A stretch of DNA of 64,000 bases from Amoebidium appalachense (GCA_963693365.1 CAVNZM010000003.1:1302001-1366000), one strand, 5' to 3'. Counted from the first letter of the stretch, positions 1 to 11,633 are shown. The notes: generated from the letters alone by a model not told the origin. Program-made: numbers and translations.

Positions 1-59
1 ATCTTCCTTTTTCTCCCTAGCCCCATGCCCCTTCTTTTGCTCTCTCTCCCGGGCAATCC

Positions 60-76
60 CCCCCCCCCCCCCCCCC

Positions 77-109
<33 letters not shown>
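60..109. repeat. Poly-C / poly-A compound tract
   Basis: A run of C passes directly into a run of A. The same C-then-A order (or T-then-G on the other strand) recurs near 2965, 14840, 44850, 55680 and 63950. Confidence 0.9.
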
Positions 110-111
<2 letters not shown>

Positions 112-881
112 TTGAACCCCTACCCGAGCTCCAGCCCTTGGTCCCACTCTGTGCGCAGGACTTCTTCCCCTCGGAGTCCTCCCCCGTACGGCCCTCCCAT
201 TCTTTTCAGAGTGATGATAAATACATACCCGTGCTAATAAAGGCCGCCTAGCAAGCACTTTTAAATGGGCAGCACTAGTACTAATTCATTAGGCGCTCTT
301 CTATGGTAGCTCCATTTTCTAGTTCTGGAGTCAACTTCCCGGAGTTACGTAGTAAGCTCTGAGTCGTTGACAATGCCTGTGGGTAGGTATAAAGGGCCTG
401 CCCCGCCTGCTCGGCCAGAGCTAATGTTGGTATTTTTTTTTGTTTGTTTGTTGAAAGGGTGGAGGGCACAGGCAGACCATGTGCGAGAAAGCAAACCGTC
501 GTGCACGGAAGCCCCAATGATTTGTAGATATGTCTCATGCTATCGGACTTCAGTTTGAAGATGAATTCGAAGAATTATTAATATACGCCGCACAGCTGCT
601 CCCAGGCGGCGTACACGTGAACTCTCCCGGATATATTAGATGGTACAGCCTGAGGTATGTATTGAGAGAAAGCCGGTCAATTGCAAGAAAGACGGGAGGG
701 GACCCGGTGCATTTAAAATTATACGTTGTAACATCATATGTAACCAGATTCTGTATGTGCCGGTGGGTGGAGTCTGAGATCCAGGTGGTCTTTCTTTTCC
801 CTTTGCGGTTCATTGAAATTTATTGCCTTGTGTCGGCGCAAAAGCAGGCGGCCGGGGCCAAAGGACGACGGTTTACGGTAG

Positions 882-895
<14 letters not shown>

Positions 896-941
<46 letters not shown>
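896..941. repeat. Poly-G run
   Basis: An uninterrupted run of about 46 G follows a short GT tract. Runs of this length are prone to assembly length errors. Confidence 0.9.
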
Positions 942-942
<1 letters not shown>

Positions 943-1051
943 GTGCAGTAGAAATTGCGCAACTCGACAACGTTCTGTGTTTATACAGTACAGTTACCCC
1001 CCTGTGCAGAGGCCTAGGGCCCCCTCTGCGATTGGGTGTCCCCGCGGTGGA

Positions 1052-1053
<2 letters not shown>

Positions 1054-1147
<94 letters not shown>

Positions 1148-1161
1148 GGGTGGGGTGGGGT

Positions 1162-1193
<32 letters not shown>
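1054..1193. repeat. (GT)n followed by poly-G
   Basis: About 45 GT units pass through short TGGGG units into a long G run. There are no open frames apart from repeat translations. Confidence 0.9.
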
Positions 1194-1194
<1 letters not shown>

Positions 1195-1533
1195 TGGAAG
1201 TTACACCTTACTGTGATCCCTCCGCATTCACAAGGTGAGGATTTCCGCTCAATATTCATGATTGGATTTCTGGCAAGTTCGTGGGCTAGGTGCCAAAACG
1301 TTTCAGCTTCCCGCAACGTGGCAGACTCTGCCCGGTAGGCATTTAATGTTGGGGCCGAATGATTACGCACTATTAAGTTTAAATTTTATTGCAGTGGTCA
1401 CGGCTGGGGCTGCAGCCTCACTTGGCGGGCTGTGTACTGTGGTCATGATATTTATTTTATTTGTTTTGAGGAGGGGACTCGGGGCTACACAACTTGAAAT
1501 TTAAAGACTTTGGATCGCCGCTGCCGGTAGTTG

Positions 1534-1570
<37 letters not shown>

Positions 1571-1815
1571 TCCGGTCGGAAAGGGAAAGATTCGGCAACA
1601 TGCGGGCGTTACCTAGCTACTAGAACTTTGACTCTTTAATTATTAACTTATTCGGGAATATCGAGGCGCATTTCCTACTCCCGTCGGCCCCGAGCTCTTC
1701 AACGTTAACCTGGCCAATTATTAGGCGACTGAATCATTATACAAGGGGTGTGTCTAAATTTTAAAACCCTAAAATGATTGGCCACAGCGGAGGCCAGCGA
1801 GACCTCGAGAGAAAG

Positions 1816-2129
1816 ACTGAGTGAGGGCCGAGGGATCCGGAGGGGAGGGGGATGGGAACAGGAGGGCAGGCCTAGGCGGGAGGGAGAGAGGGAGAAAAGG
1901 CCTAGGGATGACTTCGGAAGAGGCCGGCAGGGCTTGAGAAAGCGATCGCGATTGAGCTCGAAGGTGGGTGGGAGAGAGCTAGCCTAAGGCTGGGCGGCGG
2001 TGATGGTGGCCATGGTGGTGGTGGTGGCTGGGATGCCCCGGCGGCGGGGGGGGGGGGGGGGGGGGGGGGGAGGGGGGAGGGGGGGGGGGGGAGGGGACTC
2101 GGAGGGGGGAGGGGGAGGGGGGAGGGGGG
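1816..2129 (+). repeat. GAG-rich dispersed repeat, copy 1
   Basis: A G/A-rich segment shares colinear blocks with 10937-11153. Shared blocks include GGCCGAGGGA, a GGCGGGAGGGAGAGAGGG block, AGGCCT, GGCTTGAG, GGTGGGAGAGAGCTA, GGCGGCGG and a TGG run, ending in poly-G. Conserved order with divergent spacing suggests an old dispersed repeat rather than convergent simple sequence. Confidence 0.55.
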
Positions 2130-2685
2130 AGGATGAGAGAGAGAGTCGAGGCAGGAAACAGAGGCGAGAGTGTGCACATGTCAAGATCTTCGACAAAGAT
2201 TAATCTAGAACTGTTCCGGAAAGCTCTTCAAGTTGGTCCTTATGATAGCTCAGTTTATAAGTCTGACTGTGATCAATTGCCGCGACGCTCCAACCTGAAC
2301 GAAAATGAACGAAAAAGGGGGCCCCTACAGGGGCCATTTAGGGCTAAGATAATTCACATATAAGATAGTTGGTACTAGATTTTTGGGAAAAAATTAAGAT
2401 TCTAATTCTAATCTATTCGATTCTATTAGGGGCTACCGATGCTGAGGGAAGAATAAGATAACGGGGAGGGAGGGGGGGGGGGGGGTAGAAGAGGATTCGG
2501 ACTGAGGGGGGCTATGGCTTCCCTACTTAATTTAGTATTATTATTTTTAGGCTGTGCACAAGAAAAGCCCTTTCAAAGCTGTTGTGCAGCAGATAATATC
2601 TATTTTCTGATTAGCTTGAAGTCCTGTGGAAACTTTTGCTTCGTTACCAATCTACAGACCGAAAAAGTCAATATGTGTGCATCAT

Positions 2686-2773
2686 GCGTGTGTGTGTCTG
2701 TGTGTCTGTGTGTGTGTTTTGTGTGTGTGTGTGTGTGTGGGGGGGGGGGGGGATGAGTCTCCTGTCCTTATGT

Positions 2774-2832
<59 letters not shown>

Positions 2833-2960
2833 CAACCGGCGAAGCCGGAGTGAAACAGTTTAAAATTTACATTAATGGGCCCACTATGCTCAGACACAAT
2901 GTGTGTGTGTGTGTGTGCATGTGTGTGTTTGTGTGTCCGTGTCACGGTGTATGGTGTGTA

Positions 2961-3002
<42 letters not shown>

Positions 3003-3101
3003 CAAAAAAAAAAAAAAAAAAAAAAAAAAACTCGCGCAGCCCAGAAAAAGGAACCACTGGACGGGGGGAAGGGGGGAGGGGGGGTGGCAGGGGGAAGGGG
3101 G

Positions 3102-3137
<36 letters not shown>

Positions 3138-3278
3138 GGGGGGGGGGGAGGGGGGGGGGGGGGGGGGAGGGAGGAAAGGGGGGGGGGGGGGGGGGGGAGC
3201 GAGGGGGACACACTGGGGGCTGTGCAAAAATGTGTATGTGTCTGTGTGTACGTCTGGATTTTGTGTTCCTTTGTCACT

Positions 3279-3312
<34 letters not shown>

Positions 3313-3338
3313 CTCCGTGTCACGGTGCACGGTGTTTG

Positions 3339-3383
<45 letters not shown>

Positions 3384-3516
3384 CCCCCCCTCCCCCCCCC
3401 CCCCCCCCCCCCCCTCCCCACCACCACCACCACCACCACCACAAAAAAAAAAAAGAAAGAAAAAAAAAAAACCTCCGCAGCCCAGAATAATGCGTGACCC
3501 ACTGTAGACACCCACG

Positions 3517-3558
<42 letters not shown>
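2686..3558. repeat. Compound GT / poly-C / poly-A / poly-G block
   Basis: Successive GT tracts, poly-C, poly-A, G-rich and C-rich stretches. Two segments (about 2930-3060 and 3300-3490) repeat the same order: GT tract, a CCGTGTCACGGTG-like core, poly-C, poly-A, then GCAGCCCAGAA. The block therefore contains an internal duplication. Confidence 0.75.
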
Positions 3559-3560
<2 letters not shown>

Positions 3561-3958
3561 GGGTGGGCCGGGGGGACAAGATAATGAACCTTACGACCGA
3601 GAAACCCTAAACCGTATATATTTATTTACCTAATATCTTAGAAGTGGGTGACCACTGTACCCCCGCTAAGCTTAATAATAGCTTAATTAAGCGCCAAAGC
3701 TTCCCGTAACGACCTGGCACTCAGTGAAGTATATAATTTATAAGAAATGCTATAAACTATCTATTAAAACTTAGCTCATTGGCAATACCTCGAAAGCACG
3801 GCGGGGTTTTCCGTCCAGACGCGGGGGCAAAAAGCACCGCAAAATGGGGACGCATGCGTCTGAATTTGAGGGACCGAATTTGTCGAGCTAGCGCTCATGA
3901 AGTTATATGCGAATTGATCCATGTAGCCCCGGGGTGGGATTCCGATGGGGCCGGTCAC

Positions 3959-3987
3959 GTGTGTGTGTGTGTGTGTGCACGGCGTGT

Positions 3988-4066
<79 letters not shown>

Positions 4067-4074
4067 CAACGGTT

Positions 4075-4120
<46 letters not shown>

Positions 4121-4123
4121 TGC

Positions 4124-4187
<64 letters not shown>

Positions 4188-4263
4188 ATGTGTGTATACG
4201 GTTTGTGCGTGTGTGTGTGTGTGTGTGGTGGTGGTGGTGGTGGGGGGGGGGGGGGGGGGGGGG
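3959..4263. repeat. Interrupted (GT)n ending in poly-G
   Basis: Three long GT tracts separated by short unique spacers, then a GGT run and poly-G. The long Cys-Val and Thr-His frames across it are repeat translations. Confidence 0.9.
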
Positions 4264-4817
4264 AGCTTCTCGTCATGCATATACATGTATGAATCTAAAA
4301 CCAAGAGTAGATAAGTACCATCATATACATACACCTACAACGCAATACATATATACGTACATGTCACTGTCGTGCAACCGTTCCGTACAACCGTATACGA
4401 ATACGTAGATTTGAACTCATGATGATAAGACATGTCATCCCACGAGCACTGGCACGGTGATCACTCACACGTACTAAGGCCAACCGCTTCAAGCTTCTGG
4501 GCCATTCTAGAATCTTCTATGAATCGTCCTGCAGTGCACGGCCCCACCTGCAGGCCTAATATTAATTGCAGTCATTGCACTACTACTGAGTACTGGACAT
4601 CATATCAGCGCCCTACATAGCTATTTTTCATGACTAGTGCTTTCAAAACGTCGTCAGTGTTCAATCTACTGCCATGGCAGGTGCGTACGCCACACACGCG
4701 TACGGTGTCCGTGTCAGTGCCATGGATGCGTATGGTCGCGTTTGGCCACGCAGGCGCCCAAGACTCTAGATCTGAAACGGTGGGCTCCATATACGCAGCA
4801 TACGGTATGCACAAGTC

Positions 4818-4935
4818 CAACCCCCCCCCCCCCCCCCCCCCCTCCCCCCCCCCAACCACCACCACCACCACCACCACCACAAACCCCAACCCCCCACCCC
4901 CACCACACCCCACCCCACCCCACCGCGGCCCCAAC
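4818..4935. repeat. Poly-C / (ACC)n tract
   Basis: C run followed by ACC trinucleotides and CCCCA units. Confidence 0.85.
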
Positions 4936-6083
4936 GTGCACCCCACTCCCTCTTTGTGAGGCTAGCTAGGCCCTGAGGCCTGAGCCTCGGTTCCGCCGGA
5001 CGGTGCACACGTGTACAGGTGACTCGAGCTCGGACTCGAGCTCCGGATATCGATACGATCCCGTGTATTCTACTCGTGTATTCACTGTTTTCTGAGATCT
5101 GTTTCGCCCGTCCAACAGCTGACCCACATCATACTTTATCTTGTATATCGTAGACAGCGGATGTCTAGATAGGAAACGTCATAAAGGCTTTTTTGCACTT
5201 TGCAGTGTCACGTACCGTTCTGGGCTTTTTTTCTGCATGGCGGCTTTTTTTTTTTGCACGTCGACGTCGTAATTTCAACGGAGAGCCGCGCGATGATTGG
5301 AGTGCGTGTGCGACGCATAACAGGACGACGGAGCGGCCAATCAGAGACCAAACCGCAGTTCGGCATTTTCGCGCTCCGTAGCCAGGTTTGCAAGTTCGTA
5401 GCAACACATCTAGAGATCCCCCATTTTAGCAGAAAAAAAAGTAATATTCTCACAATTATAAAATAAAAAAAATCTATACTTTTTGCTTAATGGATCCGAA
5501 AATAATAGCATTCAATTCTGAACCTACAAAGTCCTTCGTTTTTTAGATCTAGATCTGAATCTTTCTTATTGTATATATTTCAGGGGGTTGTGAGGCATCC
5601 AATATTCACGATGTGTGATATTCCGCCAGATAATAATTCTATAACAATATATGTAATTAATTTTTGAAAATCAAAGAGCTCATGAATTTGCAACATATTT
5701 AGCTCAAATTTCATATTTATTTATTTTCAGGGAGGGGACACTGAACAGCCAAGAGCTTCAATGAATCCGAGTCATTATAATATTCACAAAGAAAGTATTT
5801 TTTCTTTTGACTGGATTGAAAGTAATGTGGAATGTGATATGTTTACAGATGCCTGCCTCAACATGTTAGCGCTTTCAAGCAGGAAAGTAATAGAAACGAC
5901 TATCTATATCATCGGCTGAGGCTTATTGCTAATTAATGGAGCTATAATTGCTATCTAATTGATTATAATATTGATTGTTTTTGTCAGACTGCTCTAGCAG
6001 AAGCATCAACGTCGTCACACCGTCGCCTGCTTTGAACAAAGTTTTGCACCCCTCAGAGTCCAGGTTGAGGTTGTCCATTCCAG

Positions 6084-6088
6084 CCAAT
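6084..6088 (+). promoter_or_regulatory. CCAAT box of the MFS gene
   Basis: CCAAT lies in the context CAGCCAATCAGG, close to the NF-Y consensus, about 30 bp upstream of a TATA-like element and 168 bp before the start codon. The arrangement is a classical proximal promoter; binding is inferred. Confidence 0.55.
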
Positions 6089-6118
6089 CAGGATTGCTGA
6101 TCTCACAGTTTCGAAAGC

Positions 6119-6127
6119 TATAAAAAA
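6119..6127 (+). promoter_or_regulatory. TATA box of the MFS gene
   Basis: TATAAAAAA lies 137 bp upstream of the ATG at 6256 and just downstream of a CCAAT box. It would place transcription start near 6150, giving a 5' UTR of about 100 nt. Confidence 0.5.
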
Positions 6128-6255
6128 TAAGTATTTTGAATTTTGCCCCATCACTCCCTCCGGTACTGACTGCTCGACTGTTGCGCTCATTAATAGTTTT
6201 CCTTCTGTACACCTCCTTCTAGCTATAGCGTCGCGTCGCTGTCACCACCGCAAAC

Positions 6256-7929
6256 ATGTTCGGAAAGCTAGGAGAATTGCTCGTGTGGCACTACTCAGAC
6301 ACGGCCCAGCGCCGGTCGCCCGCCCAGGAGGAGAGCGAGCGAAAGTTTTTGGGCTTGGTGCCTTTCCACCGGCTGATGCTGCTGCCAGCAGCCGTCATTG
6401 TGCAGATGTGTGCAGGCTCCTTCTACGCCTGGTCCGTTTACAACGGCCCAATCGACGCCAGAATGGAGCTTGTCCAGGGCAAGGCCAAGGGTGATAACCT
6501 GGGCTTGGCTGCCAATACCTTCTACGTTGCCGTCGGCTGCTTCGGTCCCTCCGCCGCAGCTTTTGGGCCCTGGTTGGAGCGCGAGGGTCCCCGCAAAGCC
6601 CTGTTTTACGGGAGCACCTTGTACCTGATGGCCAACTTGCTGGCTGCCCTGGCCTGCTGGAAGGGCATGTACTGGCTGCTTTACGTGGGCTACGGCTGTT
6701 TTGCCGGCCTTGGTCTTGGCATTACCTACATCACGCCCGTGTCTCCCCTTCAGAAATGGTTCCCAGACTATCGTGGGGTTGTGTCGGGCATGGCTGTGTG
6801 CGGCTTCGGCGGTGGATCCATGATCGCCTCCAAGGTGCAGAACCTTCTCATTGAGACACAGGGTGTTTCCCTCTGCTTCGTCATCCTCGGCTGCGTCTAC
6901 TGGGTGCTCATGGTTTGCTGTACGCTCGTCCTGCGCACTCCCCCCGAGGACTACATCCTTACCATGAAGGCTAAGCTCGGTAACAAGTTTGTCGACGAGC
7001 ACGGCCACGGCCCAGCCAGGGAGTCTGGATCTTCCCCTGCCGGTTTCAAGGATGACGACAAGGGTGGCAACAGTGCCATGACTGCAACCGTCGACATTGA
7101 CAACAACCGCGAGCCCGAGGTGCTGCACGAGCCCGAGGTCAAGATGACGCTGATTGAGGCCATGTTCACGTGGGACTACCGCCTGATGTACATCATGTTG
7201 ATGGCCAACGCCATTGCAGGTCTGCTGACCATCTCCAAGCTGGCCCACATCTGCAAGCTCCAGTTCGGAAAGGATGCCGACCTTGCCTCCACCGTCGTGT
7301 CCGTCAACTCTGGCTTCAACCTGACTGGTCGGATTCTTATGGGTCTGACCTCCGATTTCTTTGGCCGCAAGCCCCTCTTCATGGTTTCTCTCGTGTTCCA
7401 GGCCGTCATCGTGCTGTTTGCCCCCACCATGATTATGAATCAGGCCTTCTGGCCCTACTGCATCAGCATGTGGCTCCTGTCTGCCTTCTACGGTGGTGGG
7501 TTCGGTCTGATCCCCGCCTTCCTTGCAGACCAGTTCGGTGTCAAGAACATCGGTGCCCTTCACGGTATCATCCTTACCGCCTGGTCTTTCATCGGTGTTG
7601 CTGGTGGTCTTGCCTTCAAAGCCATCTACAAGGCCCAGGTTTCTAAGTACGGCAAGGCTGCACTTAATGTGTATAACGTCAACTACTACTGGATTGCCGC
7701 CGTGATCTTCGTCGGTGTGATTGCCACCCCCTTCATCCACACGGATGTGCGGGATGCCCTGTTCCCCCGTGTTCCGGGCCAATGGTTCTGCATCCGTGTG
7801 GGCAAGCGCCTTCTGCGCGTGTCCAACAGCCAGGGTGTCGAATACCTAGACCATCAGACCGAGGAGAGGGAATGGCGCGCATTCCTGCTCACCCTCCCCG
7901 AGAACCAGTCTGGCTACACTGCGGCATAG
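6256..7929 (+). CDS. MFS transporter, oxalate/formate antiporter-like (OFA family)
   Basis: A 557-residue polytopic membrane protein with about 12 hydrophobic segments, most like oxalate:formate antiporter and related monocarboxylate-type MFS carriers. The family signature follows TM4: residues 168-171 are WFPD, followed by YRGVVSGMAVCGFGGGSMI. A hydrophilic loop rich in Asp, Gly and His (residues about 232-300) separates the two six-helix halves and should be cytoplasmic. A second-half MFS-A motif is present near TGRILMGLTSDFFGRKP. The ATG at 6256 is in good context (CCGCAAACATG) and is preceded by CCAAT and TATA elements. The gene is intronless, unlike its neighbours, and has G/C-ending codons. 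Substrate is unknown; anion or monocarboxylate exchange is inferred from family only. A processed copy or acquired gene would explain the missing introns. Confidence 0.88.
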   Translation: MFGKLGELLVWHYSDTAQRRSPAQEESERKFLGLVPFHRLMLLPAAVIVQMCAGSFYAWSVYNGPIDARMELVQGKAKGDNLGLAANTFYVAVGCFGPSAAAFGPWLEREGPRKALFYGSTLYLMANLLAALACWKGMYWLLYVGYGCFAGLGLGITYITPVSPLQKWFPDYRGVVSGMAVCGFGGGSMIASKVQNLLIETQGVSLCFVILGCVYWVLMVCCTLVLRTPPEDYILTMKAKLGNKFVDEHGHGPARESGSSPAGFKDDDKGGNSAMTATVDIDNNREPEVLHEPEVKMTLIEAMFTWDYRLMYIMLMANAIAGLLTISKLAHICKLQFGKDADLASTVVSVNSGFNLTGRILMGLTSDFFGRKPLFMVSLVFQAVIVLFAPTMIMNQAFWPYCISMWLLSAFYGGGFGLIPAFLADQFGVKNIGALHGIILTAWSFIGVAGGLAFKAIYKAQVSKYGKAALNVYNVNYYWIAAVIFVGVIATPFIHTDVRDALFPRVPGQWFCIRVGKRLLRVSNSQGVEYLDHQTEEREWRAFLLTLPENQSGYTAA

Positions 7930-8584
7930 AGCATCAGCGAACTTAAGCCCTGCCTCCATGCATGTTAACAAAAGTTGCCAAGTTGTGAAATCATGCCATA
8001 CATACTCAATAAGGCAGCCGTTGAAATATAACGGTTAATGCCGCGGCGTAGGATAGTGGAAGGGTGTAAATAGTAGGTAGCACTGGACCGTGACCCCACC
8101 GTCGTATTAAACAGTATACTTTGATGGCTTTGGTTGCTCTGTTTCCGGGAATGATATGGTACCTTCGGACCGGTACACTGTACGATGCTTCAGTTTAGTG
8201 AAGTTCCGTCATGTCCTCGTATACCTCCTAATGGAATATGATATACCTCCCACTCCCACAGCTTCCTTGGATGCGAATTATTACTACTGAATATTGGAGG
8301 GCCCGAGGACCAAAATGCTGCGACATTGAAAGGACCTAAAAGAACCCCCTTTAAACGAGTTTTCCCCGGTCGCTCCACATGACATGGCTTCTTCAGACTG
8401 TATGCTGAACGAATTAACAGTTTATTGTTCCGCCATGTCCTTCTGTGGCCCAGACGCCATTGGATGCGAAAAAAATAATGACGATTTGGACCTCCCATCT
8501 TGTTGGATGCGTGCGAATTCAGGAAAATATTAATAAATTTAACCCAGTCGCCTTGGCAAACATCCAAAAGTTTGCAGTTGTGTC

Positions 8585-8619
<35 letters not shown>
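8585..8619. repeat. Poly-C run
   Basis: Uninterrupted C run of about 35 bases. Confidence 0.9.
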
Positions 8620-8934
8620 ACGCCCTCCCAACCCTCCCCAAACCCTCTCTCTGCCACGTATATACATACGGAGGGGCCCCGGGGGGATTGCATGCACACA
8701 GTGATTGATACACGAGGCCTGTACCTCACACACAGCATCACACATGCATACATACAACTGTCACACATGACGCGCACGCGCATTTTTAGATGCGACGAGT
8801 CACACATACGTATACACGCATACAATGCTCTCTCACGCACAGATATACACAAACAGCTGCCAAACGGCGTCCAGTCATGCGCACATGAATTCACCTGCAC
8901 AGACACCGTGACATACGCGCACATCATGACACAC

Positions 8935-9393
8935 ATCACCCACACAAAAGTCACGTACATTCCCGCACATACACACATCACCATAAAATTCACACACATG
9001 CGCGCACGTACACTGTGACATCACCCAAAAAAAATTCTCACACATGCATGTACGCACATACACACATCACCCACACACTGTTCACACACATGCGCTCACA
9101 AAATACATACATACATCATCCACGCTTTCGAATTCACACACATACAAGCACGCACACACACACACCGTCCCGGTGCCGTCACAAATGTGCAGTACACACA
9201 AGCATTCACGCCGCAGCGCGCGCACACACACGACACGAACATCAGCACACGTTCGCAAACACACATGTTCACAAGTTCATTTCAACTGTCCACACCCATA
9301 GTCAACACACCCCTCAACAGTCCTGCGTGCATGTATGCATGTGTGCACAGACAACTTTTGCACAAACACACACGTGTACATACATTCGTGCGC

Positions 9394-9475
<82 letters not shown>
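8935..9475. repeat. Degenerate CA-rich tandem repeat ending in (CA)n
   Basis: Units resembling CACATCACCCACACA...TTCACACACATGCGC recur about every 65 bp between 8935 and 9110. Looser CA-rich DNA follows and then a pure (CA)n tract from about 9393 to 9474. Thr-His reading frames here are repeat translations. Confidence 0.7.
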
Positions 9476-9476
<1 letters not shown>

Positions 9477-9616
9477 CGTGACACACACGGACATACACAC
9501 ACACACGCCAAACCACACCACCACTACCCACCCGCCCAAAACACCTGATCTCCACATGCTGCCGGGCTTTGCCCCTACAGGGGTAGGCCGAATATAAGAT
9601 TACGTGAATTTCGGCT

Positions 9617-9636
9617 CTAGCCCGCTAGAATCTTAA
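9617..9636 (+). repeat. Left direct repeat flanking retroelement copy A
   Basis: CTAGCCCGCTAGAATCTTAA here recurs with one mismatch at 10205-10224. The pair brackets the retroelement fragment and may be a target-site duplication. Confidence 0.5.
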
Positions 9637-10204
9637 AGGCTCCAGACCCCCCTAGCACACAGGACACAGGGAAACCATCTTAATGTTCCTTAGGCAACAC
9701 CGTACTGATCATTATCGCTTTTTGGGAGCTTTGGCAGGATACATTTCTCCTGCTGTACGTATGGATACCACCCTAGTAGATAAGTCTGTATGGTGCTCTG
9801 ATGTTGATATTGCCTGGGAAGTTGTGCAATGGCATTGTAATTCTTGTTTTCATCGCCGCTGGTGCCACTTTTGTGCTGAACTTTTTAATCGCAAGCATGT
9901 TGAAAGGTGTGAGTTTTTATGTCGCGTTTGACCTCTTTCCCTACGGGTGTCTGCTACACTAGCTGGCAATGTGAACACTTTAGACTTTTTTGTTGAATTC
10001 TGTTGGTCGTCACATTGAGTATTTATATGATTTTCACACAGTGTTCAGGTATCTCAGTATGCACTTGTTACTGGATAACTCGTGAAGTTTTTATTGTCTT
10101 CTCAGTATGCCGTGCATACTTGCATATCTTTCCGTCGAATAAATCCAGTCAAAAGAAAAAAAAAATTCATAAAAGAAAAAAAAAATTCATATATGCCGTG
10201 GGGG
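9637..10204 (+). mobile_element. 3'-end retroelement copy A
   Basis: From about 9683 to 10175 this matches, on the opposite strand, 49007-49486 closely in DNA and in frame. An open frame ending at 9931 encodes a Cys/His-rich tail with the pattern CxxC-x5-CxxC-x7-HxxxC-x3-C (WCHFC...RKHVERCEFLC). Cys/His knuckles like this occur at the C-terminus of some non-LTR retrotransposon proteins. A conserved 3' UTR follows, then AATAAA at 10138 and an A-rich tail with AAAAGAAAAAAAAA repeats. No reverse transcriptase is present, so the copy would be 5'-truncated. The family is not identified; a host gene fragment cannot be excluded. Confidence 0.55.
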
Positions 10205-10224
10205 CTAGCCCGCTAGAATGTTAA
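10205..10224 (+). repeat. Right direct repeat flanking retroelement copy A
   Basis: 19 of 20 bases match 9617-9636. A third, shorter relative (GGGCTAGAATCTTA) lies at 10241-10254, so a local repeat is an alternative to a target-site duplication. Confidence 0.5.
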
Positions 10225-10370
10225 TTTTTCTAATATTTCCGGGCTAGAATCTTATACTCGGAAAATCATATATTTAAACTGCCCCTGTAAGTCACTGCGT
10301 CATCCAATCTTTATGTTTTTCTGCACCGGATGTTGTGTGTGTAGTGTGTGTGTGCGTGTTTTCTTTCTTT

Positions 10371-10384
10371 CTTTTTTTTTTTTT

Positions 10385-10415
<31 letters not shown>

Positions 10416-10438
10416 GGGAGGAGGGGAGGGGGGGGGGG
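10371..10438. repeat. Poly-T / poly-G tract
   Basis: T run followed by G run, the reverse-strand form of the poly-C/poly-A compound tract. Confidence 0.85.
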
Positions 10439-10936
10439 AAGGTTGGCGTGGCTGTGTGTTCGACATGACGAGAGGATGTGTCAGCGCGTGCATGCATGCA
10501 CGCGCACGCGCGCGTGTGTGTGAGTGTGTGTGTGTGTGCGCACACACACACACACACGCCAATGAGTGTACATGTACACTCGTAGTAGACCTCCAATACA
10601 TCTACGTAGCCATTTGGAGTCATTTTTCTTTTTTTCTTTAATTCTCTACGTAGCCATTTGGAGTCGTATTCTTTTTTCTTTTCGAGTCTACCGTAAATCC
10701 GTCCCAAATGCGAATCATCATCCGGCAGCTGTGCTTGTCTGGTCACCGTAACAGCGACTCTGTGTTTGCATGTGCGTTGCGTACAGTGGGTACGTGTGCA
10801 CGTGTGTGTGTGTCGTGCACCCCCATTGCCAGCGCCATGGTGAACACACACAGGTGTGTGTAAGTGAGCTTTTGTAACCGTACCGAGCTTGTGTGCACAT
10901 ATATGCATGTGCGTGTGATCTCAAGAGAACAAGTGA

Positions 10937-11153
10937 AGGCCGAGGGAGGGCCGGCAGAGCGTAACGGGCGGGAGGGAGAGAGGGAGAAAAGGGAAGCAGG
11001 CCTCGGGAGGGCTTGAGGGGTGTCGATGAGGGAGGGTGGGAGAGAGCTATAGGGGCGGCGGCGACGCTGGTGGTGGTGGTGGGGCGGGGGGAGGGGGGAG
11101 GAGGGGGGGGGGGGGGAGGGGAGGGGAGAAACGAGAGAGCAAGCCTGGGAGAG
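10937..11153 (+). repeat. GAG-rich dispersed repeat, copy 2
   Basis: Colinear with 1816-2129 through the same ordered blocks, including GGTGGGAGAGAGCTA and GGCGGCGG, and ending in GGT and poly-G. A further short relative lies near 11192-11250. Confidence 0.55.
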
Positions 11154-11343
11154 AGAGGCAGCTAATGTATTATATTACAGGGGTCCCTCGCGAGGGAGGG
11201 CCGAGGGAGGGTATGAGACGGGGGAAAAGCAGAGAGAGACGGAGGAGAGGGAGAGAGGGCCCTGCAGCTGGAGAACCTGGCCCAATGGTGGAAGGGTGGG
11301 ATGGAGCGCTAGGGAGAGCTAGGGAGGTGTGTGTATCGGTTGT

Positions 11344-11633
<290 letters not shown>

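Larger units (their letters stand above)
1..6083. other. Gene-poor spacer with simple repeats
   Basis: I see no supported gene here. The first 5 kb alternate unique DNA with poly-G/poly-C runs and GT tracts. The stretch from about 5000 to 6080 is AT-richer, nearly free of long homopolymers, and holds no long open frame. An open frame from 530 to about 890 carries no recognisable domain before running into poly-Gly. A CCAATCAG octamer lies at 5337-5344. Confidence 0.6.

Noticed and set aside
530-890. Open frame starting MSHAIGLQFEDEFEELL
   Set aside because: The first 100 residues look non-repetitive, but the frame runs into poly-Gly and CV repeats, there is no homology I can name, and no clear splice sites define an exon.
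1778-1987. Arg/Glu/Gly-rich frame in the GAG-rich segment
   Set aside because: The segment is a dispersed repeat with another diverged copy at 10.9 kb in which the frame is not conserved.
2682-3515. Long reading frames rich in Pro, Gly and Thr-His, here and throughout the window
   Set aside because: They are translations of poly-C/poly-G and CA/GT tracts in several frames at once, with no unique domain or conserved start.
5795-5820. A further full retroelement copy
   Set aside because: Only the terminal CCAGTCAAAAGAAAA-like stretch matches. Neither the AATAAA nor the upstream 3' UTR is present, so it is kept only as a possible relic.
6295-7782. 495-codon open frame antisense to the MFS transporter
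   Set aside because: It is the shadow of a G/C-ending-codon gene on the other strand. The composition (His, Gly, Asp) is typical of such shadows and no domain is recognisable.
8935-9475. Thr-His-rich protein of repeated THTHTH type
   Set aside because: The sequence is degenerate CA repeat with open frames on both strands and no splice or start signals.
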